The notes under the pieces: model-generated
Seen by the model: the letters and a program-made list of their open reading frames with translations, nothing else
Told to the model about the DNA's origin: nothing
Database searches by the model: none
Origin: Pseudomonadota bacterium
GTDB taxonomy: Bacteria; Pseudomonadota; Alphaproteobacteria; Micavibrionales; Micavibrionaceae
Direction: 5' to 3'
Length of the DNA stretch: 64,000 nucleotides
Assembly: GCA_029558635.1 (NCBI GenBank)
Contig: JAKQEE010000070.1
Location: 186,001-250,000 of the forward strand
Translations under genes and position numbers: made by a program
Shown here: piece by piece, positions 35,632-42,858 of the stretch
How positions within the stretch are numbered: position 1 is the first letter of the stretch
How the letters are laid out: each line of letters opens with the position of its first letter

Positions 35632-36993
35632 CTAACGCGTTTTGTCCACGTCTCCAACCGCATTTATGATGTCTCCGGCGCGCAAGGCTTCAGGGCTTCC
35701 TTTGGGCAGCTGTTTCAAGGCGGACTCAGCCATTTGCGCGGCTTCCTTTTTCCGTCCCTGCATCAGGGCTTCTTCGGCCAGATAGACTCGGGCCTGAGGC
35801 TCCTTGCCCATTTTGCCGTAGGCGGTGGCCAGAAGGCGTTTGATTTTCGAGGTACGCGGTTCATCCTGTTCGGCGCGTTTCAACTGGTCGATGGCTTTTT
35901 GAAGCGCGGCCGGATTTTTGCCCGAGGATTCAATCAGGCTTCCGGCGTAAGCCATACGGATGAGGCCCGCATCGGGAAGGAGCGTCACGGCCTTGTCGTA
36001 ATATTTGACGGATTCGGCGATCCGCCCGAAATCGAAAAGCATCTGGCCTTTGAGTTCCTGAAAATACGGGTTGTTCGGTTCTTTTTTAATCAGCCCGTCC
36101 GTGAGGTTCAAAGCCTGATCCACCTGATTCATCCGGTAGGCGGCAATGGCGCGGGCATATTGGGCGGCAATCGACGTATCCGACGATGGGTAAAGATAAA
36201 GGACCTGTTGCGGGGTGATAAAGCCGATCAGTTTGGCTTTGACCCGCGCATATTGGTCGTTCCATGCGGCGGGCAGCGCTTTGCCTTTCAGACCGGAATT
36301 ATCGACCTTGTTTTCAAGATTTTCGACACGGTCGCGAGAGAGCGGGTGAGTCCGCACATATTGCGATTGCTGGGACGTGGTCAGCAATTCTTCGGACGAT
36401 AGCTTATCCAGAAAACTCGGCAAGCCTTCGGGATCGAGGCCCGCGCCTGTCATGAAACGAAAACCGGCTTGGTCGGCACTCGCTTCCTGAACGCGGCTGT
36501 GGGAGAGATATCTGTTCATCGCTTGTCCCTGACCGATGCTGATTCCTGCCGCTGCGGCGCTGCTGTCACCGGTGGCGACGGCCGCACCAATTCCTACCAG
36601 CGCGCCGATCATGGCTTCGAAGGATGCGTTCTTGGCGACTTCGCCAGTTCTCGTCAAATGCCCGCCTGCAATGTGCCCCAATTCGTGGGCGATGACGCCA
36701 ATCACTTCGTCGGCGCTTTCGGTTTTCTGGATCAGGCCACTATAGATAAAGATATTCGCACCGCCCGCGACAAAGGCGTTCACGTCGGAGCTTTGAACCA
36801 GAATGATTTTGATCTGGTCGGGGCTCATGCCCGCTGAGCGGACCACATCCGCTGTCCATTCGCGGAGGTCGTGTTCGATTTCCTCGTCACGGATAATGCT
36901 CTGGCCCATTTGTTGGGCCTGAACCGGTGTTCCGCCCAGCAGAAAAGCGGCAACACCCACCGCCGTGATGATCTTGCGTAGATTTCCGGTCAT
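35632..36993 (-). CDS. M48 metalloprotease with TPR region (BepA-like)
   Basis: 453 residues with a signal peptide. The zinc motif VIAHELGHIAGGH lies at about 103-115 and the third-ligand segment VQEASADQAGFRFM near 170. The C-terminal half holds TPR-like helices. This is the BepA/YfgC architecture, a periplasmic protease-chaperone acting on outer-membrane assembly. First gene of a ten-gene minus-strand run down to ribF. Confidence 0.92.
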   Translation of the reverse strand: MTGNLRKIITAVGVAAFLLGGTPVQAQQMGQSIIRDEEIEHDLREWTADVVRSAGMSPDQIKIILVQSSDVNAFVAGGANIFIYSGLIQKTESADEVIGVIAHELGHIAGGHLTRTGEVAKNASFEAMIGALVGIGAAVATGDSSAAAAGISIGQGQAMNRYLSHSRVQEASADQAGFRFMTGAGLDPEGLPSFLDKLSSEELLTTSQQSQYVRTHPLSRDRVENLENKVDNSGLKGKALPAAWNDQYARVKAKLIGFITPQQVLYLYPSSDTSIAAQYARAIAAYRMNQVDQALNLTDGLIKKEPNNPYFQELKGQMLFDFGRIAESVKYYDKAVTLLPDAGLIRMAYAGSLIESSGKNPAALQKAIDQLKRAEQDEPRTSKIKRLLATAYGKMGKEPQARVYLAEEALMQGRKKEAAQMAESALKQLPKGSPEALRAGDIINAVGDVDKTR

Positions 36994-37030
36994 CTTTTAT
37001 CCTTTAATCATTCAAACAGTAATGTGGTGG

Positions 37031-37200
37031 GATTCCCCCCGTTTGCCAAGGGGGATTCTTGGATGACCGGATAATTGGAAAAAGTTGTCATCCTCAGCCC
37101 TCGTGAAAACGGGGGCGAAGGATCTCCCTTATCTTTTGATCCTTATCCGTGTGTATCTGTGGTTTCTTTTAAGGGGGATTCTTCGGCTTCGCTTCAGAAT
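37031..37200. repeat. Dispersed palindromic (REP-like) repeats
   Basis: Imperfect hairpins of C-run/G-run type, including 37031-37058 and one near 37096-37117 with a GAAA loop, followed by an AAGGATCTCCCTT-like arm and, further on, AAGGGGGATTCTTCGG. They share the GTCATCC...GGGGG...GGATTC vocabulary with the stretches at 48933-48970 and 49461-49650. The 272-bp gap 36994-37265 holds no other gene I can support. Confidence 0.6.
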
Positions 37201-37230
37201 TACAAGAAGTTTCCGCTCGCTCTCATCCCC

Positions 37231-37259
37231 TTGACTTATTATGAATATATTCCCATACT
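37231..37259 (+). promoter_or_regulatory. Leaderless promoter for the small membrane protein and rlmE
   Basis: TTGACT (37231-37236), a 17-nt spacer and CATACT (37254-37259). The ATG follows 6 nt later, so the message probably begins at the start codon. GGGGAG directly abuts the ATG, too close to act as a Shine-Dalgarno sequence. Confidence 0.55.
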
Positions 37260-37265
37260 GGGGAG

Positions 37266-37637
37266 ATGAACGACACTCTTTATTACTATGGTCACTTCTT
37301 TGTAACAGACTGGCTTGATGTCCTCTGGGTTTTTCTGGCTCCGCTTCTGGTTCATAAGGGCCAGCGGCTCAAGGCCGTCGCTTTTATGCTCTTGTGCATG
37401 ATTACCCTGCGGCTTCAGGTCGAGATTATCCAATCGACCGGATTTCAAAACGGGTTTACGGGATTGATTGACTGGAGCCTAATGACCCGCGGTTTTATCG
37501 TTTACGGGTTCTTCAGCGCGCTTTACTTGCTTTTGTCCTATTTTTCCCCCTATACGCGGGGGCCGATTTACCTCGCCGCGTCACTTTCCATCTTTTTCAT
37601 GGCTTTTACCGTGTCATTTATTGTACTGATCTTCTGA
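37266..37637 (+). CDS. Small polytopic membrane protein
   Basis: 123 residues with four hydrophobic segments (about 10-30, 33-52, 72-92 and 98-121). No family recognised. It is separated from rlmE by a single base and so belongs to the same transcript. Function unknown. Confidence 0.7.
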   Translation: MNDTLYYYGHFFVTDWLDVLWVFLAPLLVHKGQRLKAVAFMLLCMITLRLQVEIIQSTGFQNGFTGLIDWSLMTRGFIVYGFFSALYLLLSYFSPYTRGPIYLAASLSIFFMAFTVSFIVLIF

Positions 37638-37638
37638 C

Positions 37639-38286
37639 ATGAAAAAGATCAAAACCGCCAAAGGACGCAAGACGTCATCGACCCGCTGGCTAGAGCGCCA
37701 GCTCAACGACCCTTATGTGGCCAAAGCCCAAAAGGAAGGGTATCGCTCGCGCGCGGCCTATAAACTTCTGGAAATGGATGAACAGTACCATATCCTCAAG
37801 CCCGGGATGGCGGTCGTTGATCTTGGCGCGGCCCCCGGCGGATGGTGTCAGGTGGCTCTTCAAAAAGGGTGTAAAAAACTTGTGGCGATTGACCTGCTAC
37901 CTGTCGATGATATGGGGGGGATGATCTTTCTCCAGCAGGATTTTATGGATGACGATGCGCCGCAGAAACTCAAAGACGCTCTCGGCGGTTTGGCCGATGT
38001 GGTGATGAGCGATATGGCCCACAACACCACCGGACACCGGAACACCGACCATCTTAAAATTATGGCGTTGGTCGAGGCGGGGTATGATTTTGCGTGCGAG
38101 ATTTTAAAACAGGACGGATCGTTTCTGGCTAAGACCTTTCAGGGCGGGGCGGAATCCGAGCTTTTGGCGCGAATAAAGATTGATTTCAAAACGGTTCGTC
38201 ATGTTAAGCCGCCCGCGTCGCGCTCTGACTCCTCTGAAAAATACTTGTTGGCCACAGGGTTTCGCGGCACGCAAAACGAATCGTAG
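37639..38286 (+). CDS. rlmE: 23S rRNA 2'-O-methyltransferase (U2552)
   Basis: 215 residues, also called RrmJ/FtsJ. SAM motif VVDLGAAPGGWCQVA (about 54-68). The K-D-K-E catalytic tetrad can be read as Lys in YRSRAAYKLLE, Asp in VVMSDMAHNTTGH, Lys in SFLAKTFQGG and Glu in SRSDSSEKYLLA. It acts late in 50S assembly. Confidence 0.96.
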   Translation: MKKIKTAKGRKTSSTRWLERQLNDPYVAKAQKEGYRSRAAYKLLEMDEQYHILKPGMAVVDLGAAPGGWCQVALQKGCKKLVAIDLLPVDDMGGMIFLQQDFMDDDAPQKLKDALGGLADVVMSDMAHNTTGHRNTDHLKIMALVEAGYDFACEILKQDGSFLAKTFQGGAESELLARIKIDFKTVRHVKPPASRSDSSEKYLLATGFRGTQNES

Positions 38287-38320
38287 CGGAATCTTTCTTT
38301 TGCGATTTTTCCCGATAAAA

Positions 38321-38349
38321 AACAACCCCACATCGTGTGTGGGGTTGTT
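38321..38349. terminator. Bidirectional terminator between rlmE and nrdB
   Basis: A perfect 12-bp stem (38321-38332 with 38338-38349) and a 5-nt loop, between converging genes. A-rich sequence precedes it, giving a T-rich 3' side when read from nrdB. Confidence 0.85.
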
Positions 38350-38374
38350 CAGGGGAAACCAATAATTATTCCGG

Positions 38375-39445
38375 TTAGGCCGATTTCTTGTGATATTCGC
38401 CGTTGAACGCATCTTCGGCGAAGGCATCTTCCCAGTTGCCCTGAGTCGAGGCTTTCGAATATTCCGTCGCGCGGTTTTCGAAGAAGTTGACGTGCTCGGC
38501 ACCGTTCAACATTTCATCCATCCACGGCAGAGGGTTTTTCTCGAGACCGAAAATAGGCTCCAGATCCAGCTGTTGCAGGCGGCGGTCGATAATATAGCGG
38601 ATATATTGCTTGACCTCACTTGGTTCCAGCCCCTCGACGCCTCCTTGTTCGAAGGCAAGGTCGATGAAGGCATCTTCGATCTCGACGGTACGTTTGGCCA
38701 CATCGGTCAGCTCGGACCGGAGTTGTTCCGTCCAGATATCAGGGTTTTCGGCGATAAAGGTTTTGAAGAGTTTGATCATCGACAGGCAGTGAAGCGTTTC
38801 ATCCCTCACCGACCAGGTGATGATCTGGCCCATGCCCTTCATTTTGTTAAAGCGCGGGAAGTTCATCAGAATCGCGAAAGAAGCAAACAACTGCACTCCT
38901 TCGGTGAAGGCGCCGAACATCGCCATGGTTTTTGCGATATCGTGGCGGGATTTCATACTCGCGCTTTGGAGGAAATCGTACTTGTCCTTCATCTCTTTAT
39001 ACTTCATGAAAGCCTGATATTCGATTTCGGGCATCCCCAGCGTGTCGAGCAGGTGCGAGTAGGCGGCGATGTGGACCGTCTCCATATTCGCGAAGGCGCC
39101 TAACATCATCTGGACTTCGACAGGGCCGAAGACGCGGGAATAGTGTTTCATATAGCAGTTGTTGACCTCGACATCTGCTTGGGTGAAGAAACGGAAGATC
39201 TGGGTCATCAGATTCTTTTCAGCCGGTGTAAGCTTGTTCTTCCAGTCATTCACATCTCCTGCCATCGGCACTTCCTCGGGCAACCAGTGGACGCGTTGCT
39301 GGGTCAGCCATGCCTCATAACACCACGGGTAGAGAAACGGCTTATAAACGTGACGCTCAACCAGCAGCGGCGAGGTGGCGTGGGTTACGTCGTCGGACAA
39401 TTCTTCCATACAGCTCGACACAACTCCATTGGCGGCTTGGGACAT
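38375..39445 (-). CDS. nrdB: Ribonucleoside-diphosphate reductase beta subunit, class Ia
   Basis: 356 residues from the ATG that follows AAGGAG by 8 nt; a longer frame 8 codons upstream lacks this spacing. Diiron/tyrosyl-radical R2 protein. Ligand motifs QADVEV, METVHIAAYSHL (Glu, His and the radical Tyr), AFTEGVQL and RDETLHCL are all present, so it should be active. Unusually, it is not beside nrdA in an operon: the genes diverge with a secreted-protein gene between. NrdR-box-like sites lie upstream. Confidence 0.96.
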   Translation of the reverse strand: MSQAANGVVSSCMEELSDDVTHATSPLLVERHVYKPFLYPWCYEAWLTQQRVHWLPEEVPMAGDVNDWKNKLTPAEKNLMTQIFRFFTQADVEVNNCYMKHYSRVFGPVEVQMMLGAFANMETVHIAAYSHLLDTLGMPEIEYQAFMKYKEMKDKYDFLQSASMKSRHDIAKTMAMFGAFTEGVQLFASFAILMNFPRFNKMKGMGQIITWSVRDETLHCLSMIKLFKTFIAENPDIWTEQLRSELTDVAKRTVEIEDAFIDLAFEQGGVEGLEPSEVKQYIRYIIDRRLQQLDLEPIFGLEKNPLPWMDEMLNGAEHVNFFENRATEYSKASTQGNWEDAFAEDAFNGEYHKKSA

Positions 39446-39573
39446 GGTTTTTGGCTCCTTCATACTCAATTATTGAATTTTTCGATTTTGATTTTGATGT
39501 CTCACTCAAGACCGATTCTCATCAGCTGCGCAAGTGTTTTTGACTCGGTTGCCCCAGAAAATTTTGTCGCACA

Positions 39574-39589
39574 CCACTATATGTTGTGC
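39574..39589. promoter_or_regulatory. NrdR box, nrdB-proximal
   Basis: CCACTATATGTTGTGC agrees at 13 of 16 positions, including all strongly conserved ones, with the NrdR box as I recall it (acaCwAtATaTwGtgt). It lies about 130 nt upstream of nrdB. Confidence 0.6.
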
Positions 39590-39605
39590 TTCAAATATAA
39601 ATTTG

Positions 39606-39621
39606 TCACATTATGTTGATT
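39606..39621. promoter_or_regulatory. Second NrdR-like box upstream of nrdB
   Basis: TCACATTATGTTGATT matches the consensus at 11 of 16 positions. Start-to-start spacing to the first box is 32 nt, the three-turn spacing usual for paired NrdR boxes. Confidence 0.45.
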
Positions 39622-39678
39622 TTTATACAAACTAGATCAAATTTTACCTAATTATCCTTCTATTAACCTCTCCCCTTG

Positions 39679-39684
39679 TATAAT
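39679..39684 (+). promoter_or_regulatory. -10 element for the secreted protein gene
   Basis: A perfect TATAAT preceded by TTG. No convincing -35 was found. It lies about 70 nt upstream of the ATG at 39753. The 307-bp gap 39446-39752 otherwise holds only the two NrdR-like boxes. Confidence 0.4.
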
Positions 39685-39752
39685 GGAGATATATAATATT
39701 GTTCAAAGTGGCTGAGGCTTGCGCCGGCGGCCTAGAGGAGAGGGACTTCAAA

Positions 39753-40460
39753 ATGATATCACGCTCAATTTTTTCAGCTTTGGGGTTGTTTACGCTTTGT
39801 GTGTTAGCGTCCCCGTTGGCTTACGCCGGTGATGACTGGCAAACTGCAATGATGGATCAAATAAACGCCCAGAATGATCAGTGGGTACAAGCGGAGGCTG
39901 CAGCTGCTGTTGAGCAAGCCAAGCTTAGCGGGGTTAAAGACTCTCTTGCTCTTGGTAAAGTTTACGATGACGCCGTAACCAAGGCGCAGGACTCTATTGC
40001 AGCCCAGATGGAAATTCAGGCATCCCAAAACGTCTCATGGGCTCCTAGTGTCACTCCGGTGACCAACGTGAACGCCCCATCGCAATTGAATGCGGTAGCA
40101 AATAATGTTCAAAATCTTCCTACCAATTTGACAAACCAAGCTCAACAGCAAGTTCAGAAAGCCGTTGTCAGCAATGTAAACAACTTGCTCAGCCAAAGCG
40201 GGCTTGGGGGGTTGACCATTCCTAAAATTTCGGCGGCACAGCTTTTTGCAAGCTGCGGATCGAAGTATGTGAATGAAACCGGATATTCCGCTTGCGGTCA
40301 GGTCGATCTTGGTGATCTTTCCGGACAACTGAGCAAAATAAGCCAGCAAACAGCCCAACTCTCTCTGGCTAATATCCAGAAGACGGCAACATCCTACCTG
40401 ACACAACAGACGACGTCGTATGTGAACACGACTACGAAATCGTATCTGCTCGGCTACTAG
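39753..40460 (+). CDS. Secreted Ala/Gln/Ser-rich protein of unknown function
   Basis: 235 residues from the ATG after GAGGAGAGGG; earlier in-frame codons lack a ribosome-binding site. The signal peptide is clear (LGLFTLCVLASPLAYAGDD). The mature protein is helical, rich in Gln, Ala, Asn and Thr, with a disulfide-capable pair (LFASCGSKYV, YSACGQVD). No family recognised. It is placed between the divergent nrdB and nrdA genes and has its own terminator, so it is probably a monocistronic envelope or surface protein unrelated to nucleotide reduction. Confidence 0.75.
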   Translation: MISRSIFSALGLFTLCVLASPLAYAGDDWQTAMMDQINAQNDQWVQAEAAAAVEQAKLSGVKDSLALGKVYDDAVTKAQDSIAAQMEIQASQNVSWAPSVTPVTNVNAPSQLNAVANNVQNLPTNLTNQAQQQVQKAVVSNVNNLLSQSGLGGLTIPKISAAQLFASCGSKYVNETGYSACGQVDLGDLSGQLSKISQQTAQLSLANIQKTATSYLTQQTTSYVNTTTKSYLLGY

Positions 40461-40488
40461 ATTCAGCCCCTAATGCGGATTCAAATGA

Positions 40489-40516
40489 CCGGAAGCCTGA
40501 AAAGGCTTCCGGATTT
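40489..40516 (+). terminator. Intrinsic terminator after the secreted protein gene
   Basis: A 10-bp stem (40489-40498 with 40503-40512), a GAAA tetraloop, then ATTTT. Confidence 0.88.
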
Positions 40517-40531
40517 TCATGATGACTCTCG

Positions 40532-40759
40532 GGACCCATAAAAAACCGAATCGGTTCGGGCGATTCTAGGTCCTATTTCCACTCTCCCCCCTCCAAGGAC
40601 TAGATTCAGGAAAATGAATCCGGCTCTTGGGGCAGAAAAAATAGATGTAATTCTGAAATTTTCGTGCGTTTTTGATTTGTCCCCAGTTCCCACAGGCTGC
40701 GACAAAAAAAATAAAAACCTGATTCATAAGGATTTTTTCGGAGAGTCCTTGTGTTCAGG
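40532..40759. other. Intergenic stretch with three structured hairpins
   Basis: This gap (40513-40950) has no supportable gene. Three imperfect hairpins, each two 5-bp stems around an internal loop, can form: 40532-40573 (GGACC/GGTCC outside CCGAA/TTCGG), 40593-40630 (CCAAG/CTTGG outside GATTC/GAATC) and 40718-40759 (CCTGA/TCAGG outside AAGGA/TCCTT). They may be a small RNA, part of the nrdA leader, or decayed repeats. An ORF of 71 codons here shows no ribosome-binding site. Confidence 0.35.
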
Positions 40760-40816
40760 GGAGTCAAACAAACTTGCCAATCCGGATTTTTTGCCCCTAG
40801 AATTCTTGTGTCTCGG

Positions 40817-40832
40817 ATACGAGATGTAGTAG
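40817..40832. promoter_or_regulatory. Weak NrdR-like box upstream of nrdA
   Basis: ATACGAGATGTAGTAG matches about 10 of 16 positions, mainly the conserved core. It starts 33 nt before the stronger box at 40850. Confidence 0.25.
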
Positions 40833-40849
40833 GTTATTAGGTGTACATA

Positions 40850-40865
40850 TCACTACAGATTGTGT
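40850..40865. promoter_or_regulatory. NrdR box upstream of nrdA
   Basis: TCACTACAGATTGTGT agrees at 13 of 16 positions with the NrdR consensus and lies about 85 nt before nrdA. Confidence 0.5.
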
Positions 40866-40950
40866 TTTCTACGCTTTCTGTCCTTCTAAGAAAAACGAAA
40901 CTTTATTTTAAAAATCGCCCGCGAAAGCACATTGTAAGGGAGACTGGGTT

Positions 40951-42783
40951 ATGTTTGACGTTGCACAAATGGAACGGGGAAACCGGATCACGATTGATAA
41001 AAGCCGTGATTCGAAGCTGACGCCGTTCGGGATTGCCACTCTGGTGGACCGTTATTTGCTGCCGGAAGAGGGTCCGCAAGACCTGTTCGCCCGCGTGGCG
41101 ATGTATTACGGCGATGATTCCGCCCACGCGCAGCGTGTCTATGATTATATCTCGAATCTGTGGTTTATGCCGGCCACTCCGGTTTTGTCCAATGGCGGGA
41201 CCAATCGCGGCCTGCCGATTTCTTGCTTCCTCAATGAAACCAACGACTCGCTTGAAGATATTGTTTCCTTGTGGAATGAAAACGTCTGGCTGGCCTCTTT
41301 GGGCGGCGGGATCGGCTCCTACTGGGGCAATGTGCGTTCCATCGGCGAGAAAGTCGGCCGCAATGGCAAGACCTCCGGTATTGTTCCCTTTATCCGCGTG
41401 ATGGACTCCCTGACCCTCGCAATTTCCCAAGGGTCTTTGCGCCGCGGGTCTGCGGCCATTTATTTGCCGATCGATCACCCCGAGATTGAAGAATTTATCG
41501 AGATCCGCCGTCCGACCGGTGGTGATCCGAACCGTAAGGCGCTCAACCTTCACCACGGTGTTCTGGTTCCCGATGCGTTTATGCACGCGGTGGCCGAAGA
41601 TGGCGAGTGGGCGTTGCGTTCCCCGAAAGACAAAGCCGTTATCTCCCGCGTCAAGGCGCGTGACCTCTGGATTCGCTTGCTGACTGCGCGGATTGAAACC
41701 GGCGAACCGTACATCGTTTATATCGACCATGTGAATGATCGCATTCCGGAACATCACAAAATGGCCGGCCTGAACGTCAAGATGTCGAATTTGTGTTCCG
41801 AGATCACTTTGCCGACCGGTCGCGACCATCTGGGCAATGACCGAACCGCTGTTTGCTGTTTGTCTTCGCTCAATCTTGAAACATTTGAAGAATGGCAGGA
41901 CCATCCGACCTTTATCGAAGACATTATGAGGTTCCTCGATAACGTCTTGTCCGACTTTATCGCGAAGGCTCCCGATTCGATGAAACGCGCCAAATATGCC
42001 GCGATGCGCGAGAGATCTGTTGGCCTCGGCGTGATGGGTTTCCACTCGTTCCTGCAATCGAAAATGATTCCGATGGAAGGTGTGATGGCCAAAGTGTGGA
42101 ACCGCAAAATGTTCCAACACATCAAACGTCAGGCTGATGACGCCTCTGTTAAACTGGCTCACGAGCGCGGTGCTTGTCCTGATGCGGCCGATTACGGAAT
42201 CATGGAGCGGTTCTCGAACAAGATGGCGATTGCACCAACCGCGTCGATTTCCATTATCTGCGGCGGCGCGTCTCCGGGGGTTGAGCCCACTGCGGCCAAT
42301 GCCTATACGCACAAGACCTTGTCGGGATCGTTCCCTGTGCGCAATCCATATCTTGAGAAAGTTCTGGCAGAAAAAGGCCAAAACAATGAAGACGTCTGGT
42401 CGTCGATCTTTACCAACGAAGGTTCGGTCCAGCATCTCGACTTCCTCACCGACGAAGAGAAAGATGTGTTCAAGACCGCGTTCGAGCTCGACCAACGCTG
42501 GTTGATCGAGCATGCCGCCGACCGCACACCGTTTGTCTGTCAGGCGCAGTCGCTCAACGTCTTCCTGCCGGCCAACGTCCATAAACGCGATCTGCACCAA
42601 ATCCACTGGGATGCGTGGGCAAAGGGCGTTAAATCCCTTTACTACTGCCGTTCGAAATCCATTCAACGGGCCGAGAGTGCCGCAAGCTGGCACCGAACCA
42701 AGCAAGCCAACGACAAAGGCCCCGTTCAACTGGAACTGGGTGAAGAGCCGAAGAAGTACGAGGAATGCCTCGCTTGCCAATAG
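40951..42783 (+). CDS. nrdA: Ribonucleoside-diphosphate reductase alpha subunit, class Ia, no ATP-cone
   Basis: 610 residues against about 760 in E. coli. The N-terminal ATP-cone that gives overall dATP inhibition is missing; the sequence goes almost directly into the catalytic barrel. Key residues are present: redox Cys in LPISCFL (about 93), Asn/Cys/Glu in SNLCSEI (about 280-285), partner Cys in AVCCLSS (about 302), the radical-transfer Tyr pair in SLYYCRS (about 564), and the C-terminal redox pair in CLACQ. AAGGGAGA lies 7 nt before the ATG. Short alpha chains occur in some other Alphaproteobacteria such as Rickettsia. Activity is probably set by transcription (NrdR) rather than by an ATP-cone. 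Confidence 0.95.
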   Translation: MFDVAQMERGNRITIDKSRDSKLTPFGIATLVDRYLLPEEGPQDLFARVAMYYGDDSAHAQRVYDYISNLWFMPATPVLSNGGTNRGLPISCFLNETNDSLEDIVSLWNENVWLASLGGGIGSYWGNVRSIGEKVGRNGKTSGIVPFIRVMDSLTLAISQGSLRRGSAAIYLPIDHPEIEEFIEIRRPTGGDPNRKALNLHHGVLVPDAFMHAVAEDGEWALRSPKDKAVISRVKARDLWIRLLTARIETGEPYIVYIDHVNDRIPEHHKMAGLNVKMSNLCSEITLPTGRDHLGNDRTAVCCLSSLNLETFEEWQDHPTFIEDIMRFLDNVLSDFIAKAPDSMKRAKYAAMRERSVGLGVMGFHSFLQSKMIPMEGVMAKVWNRKMFQHIKRQADDASVKLAHERGACPDAADYGIMERFSNKMAIAPTASISIICGGASPGVEPTAANAYTHKTLSGSFPVRNPYLEKVLAEKGQNNEDVWSSIFTNEGSVQHLDFLTDEEKDVFKTAFELDQRWLIEHAADRTPFVCQAQSLNVFLPANVHKRDLHQIHWDAWAKGVKSLYYCRSKSIQRAESAASWHRTKQANDKGPVQLELGEEPKKYEECLACQ

Positions 42784-42821
42784 GCCCCGACAAGTTTACT
42801 GCGTAACAAACTGAGTAAAAG

Positions 42822-42858
42822 AACCCCCGCCCGATCAGAACCATCCGGCGGGGGTTTT
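42822..42858. terminator. Terminator between nrdA and the antiporter gene
   Basis: AACCCCCGCC (42822-42831) pairs with GGCGGGGGTT (42847-42856), followed by TTTTC. It lies between converging genes and can serve both, with an A run on the other side. Confidence 0.88.

Noticed and set aside
37075..37269. A 64-codon ORF in the M48/rlmE gap
   Set aside because: It runs through the palindromic repeats and has no plausible start signal.
40614..40829. A 71-codon ORF upstream of nrdA
   Set aside because: No ribosome-binding site, overlaps hairpins and NrdR-like sites, and has no recognisable protein character.
40903..42780. A 625-codon open frame antisense to nrdA
   Set aside because: nrdA has all catalytic motifs; the antisense frame has no recognisable domain and arises from codon bias.
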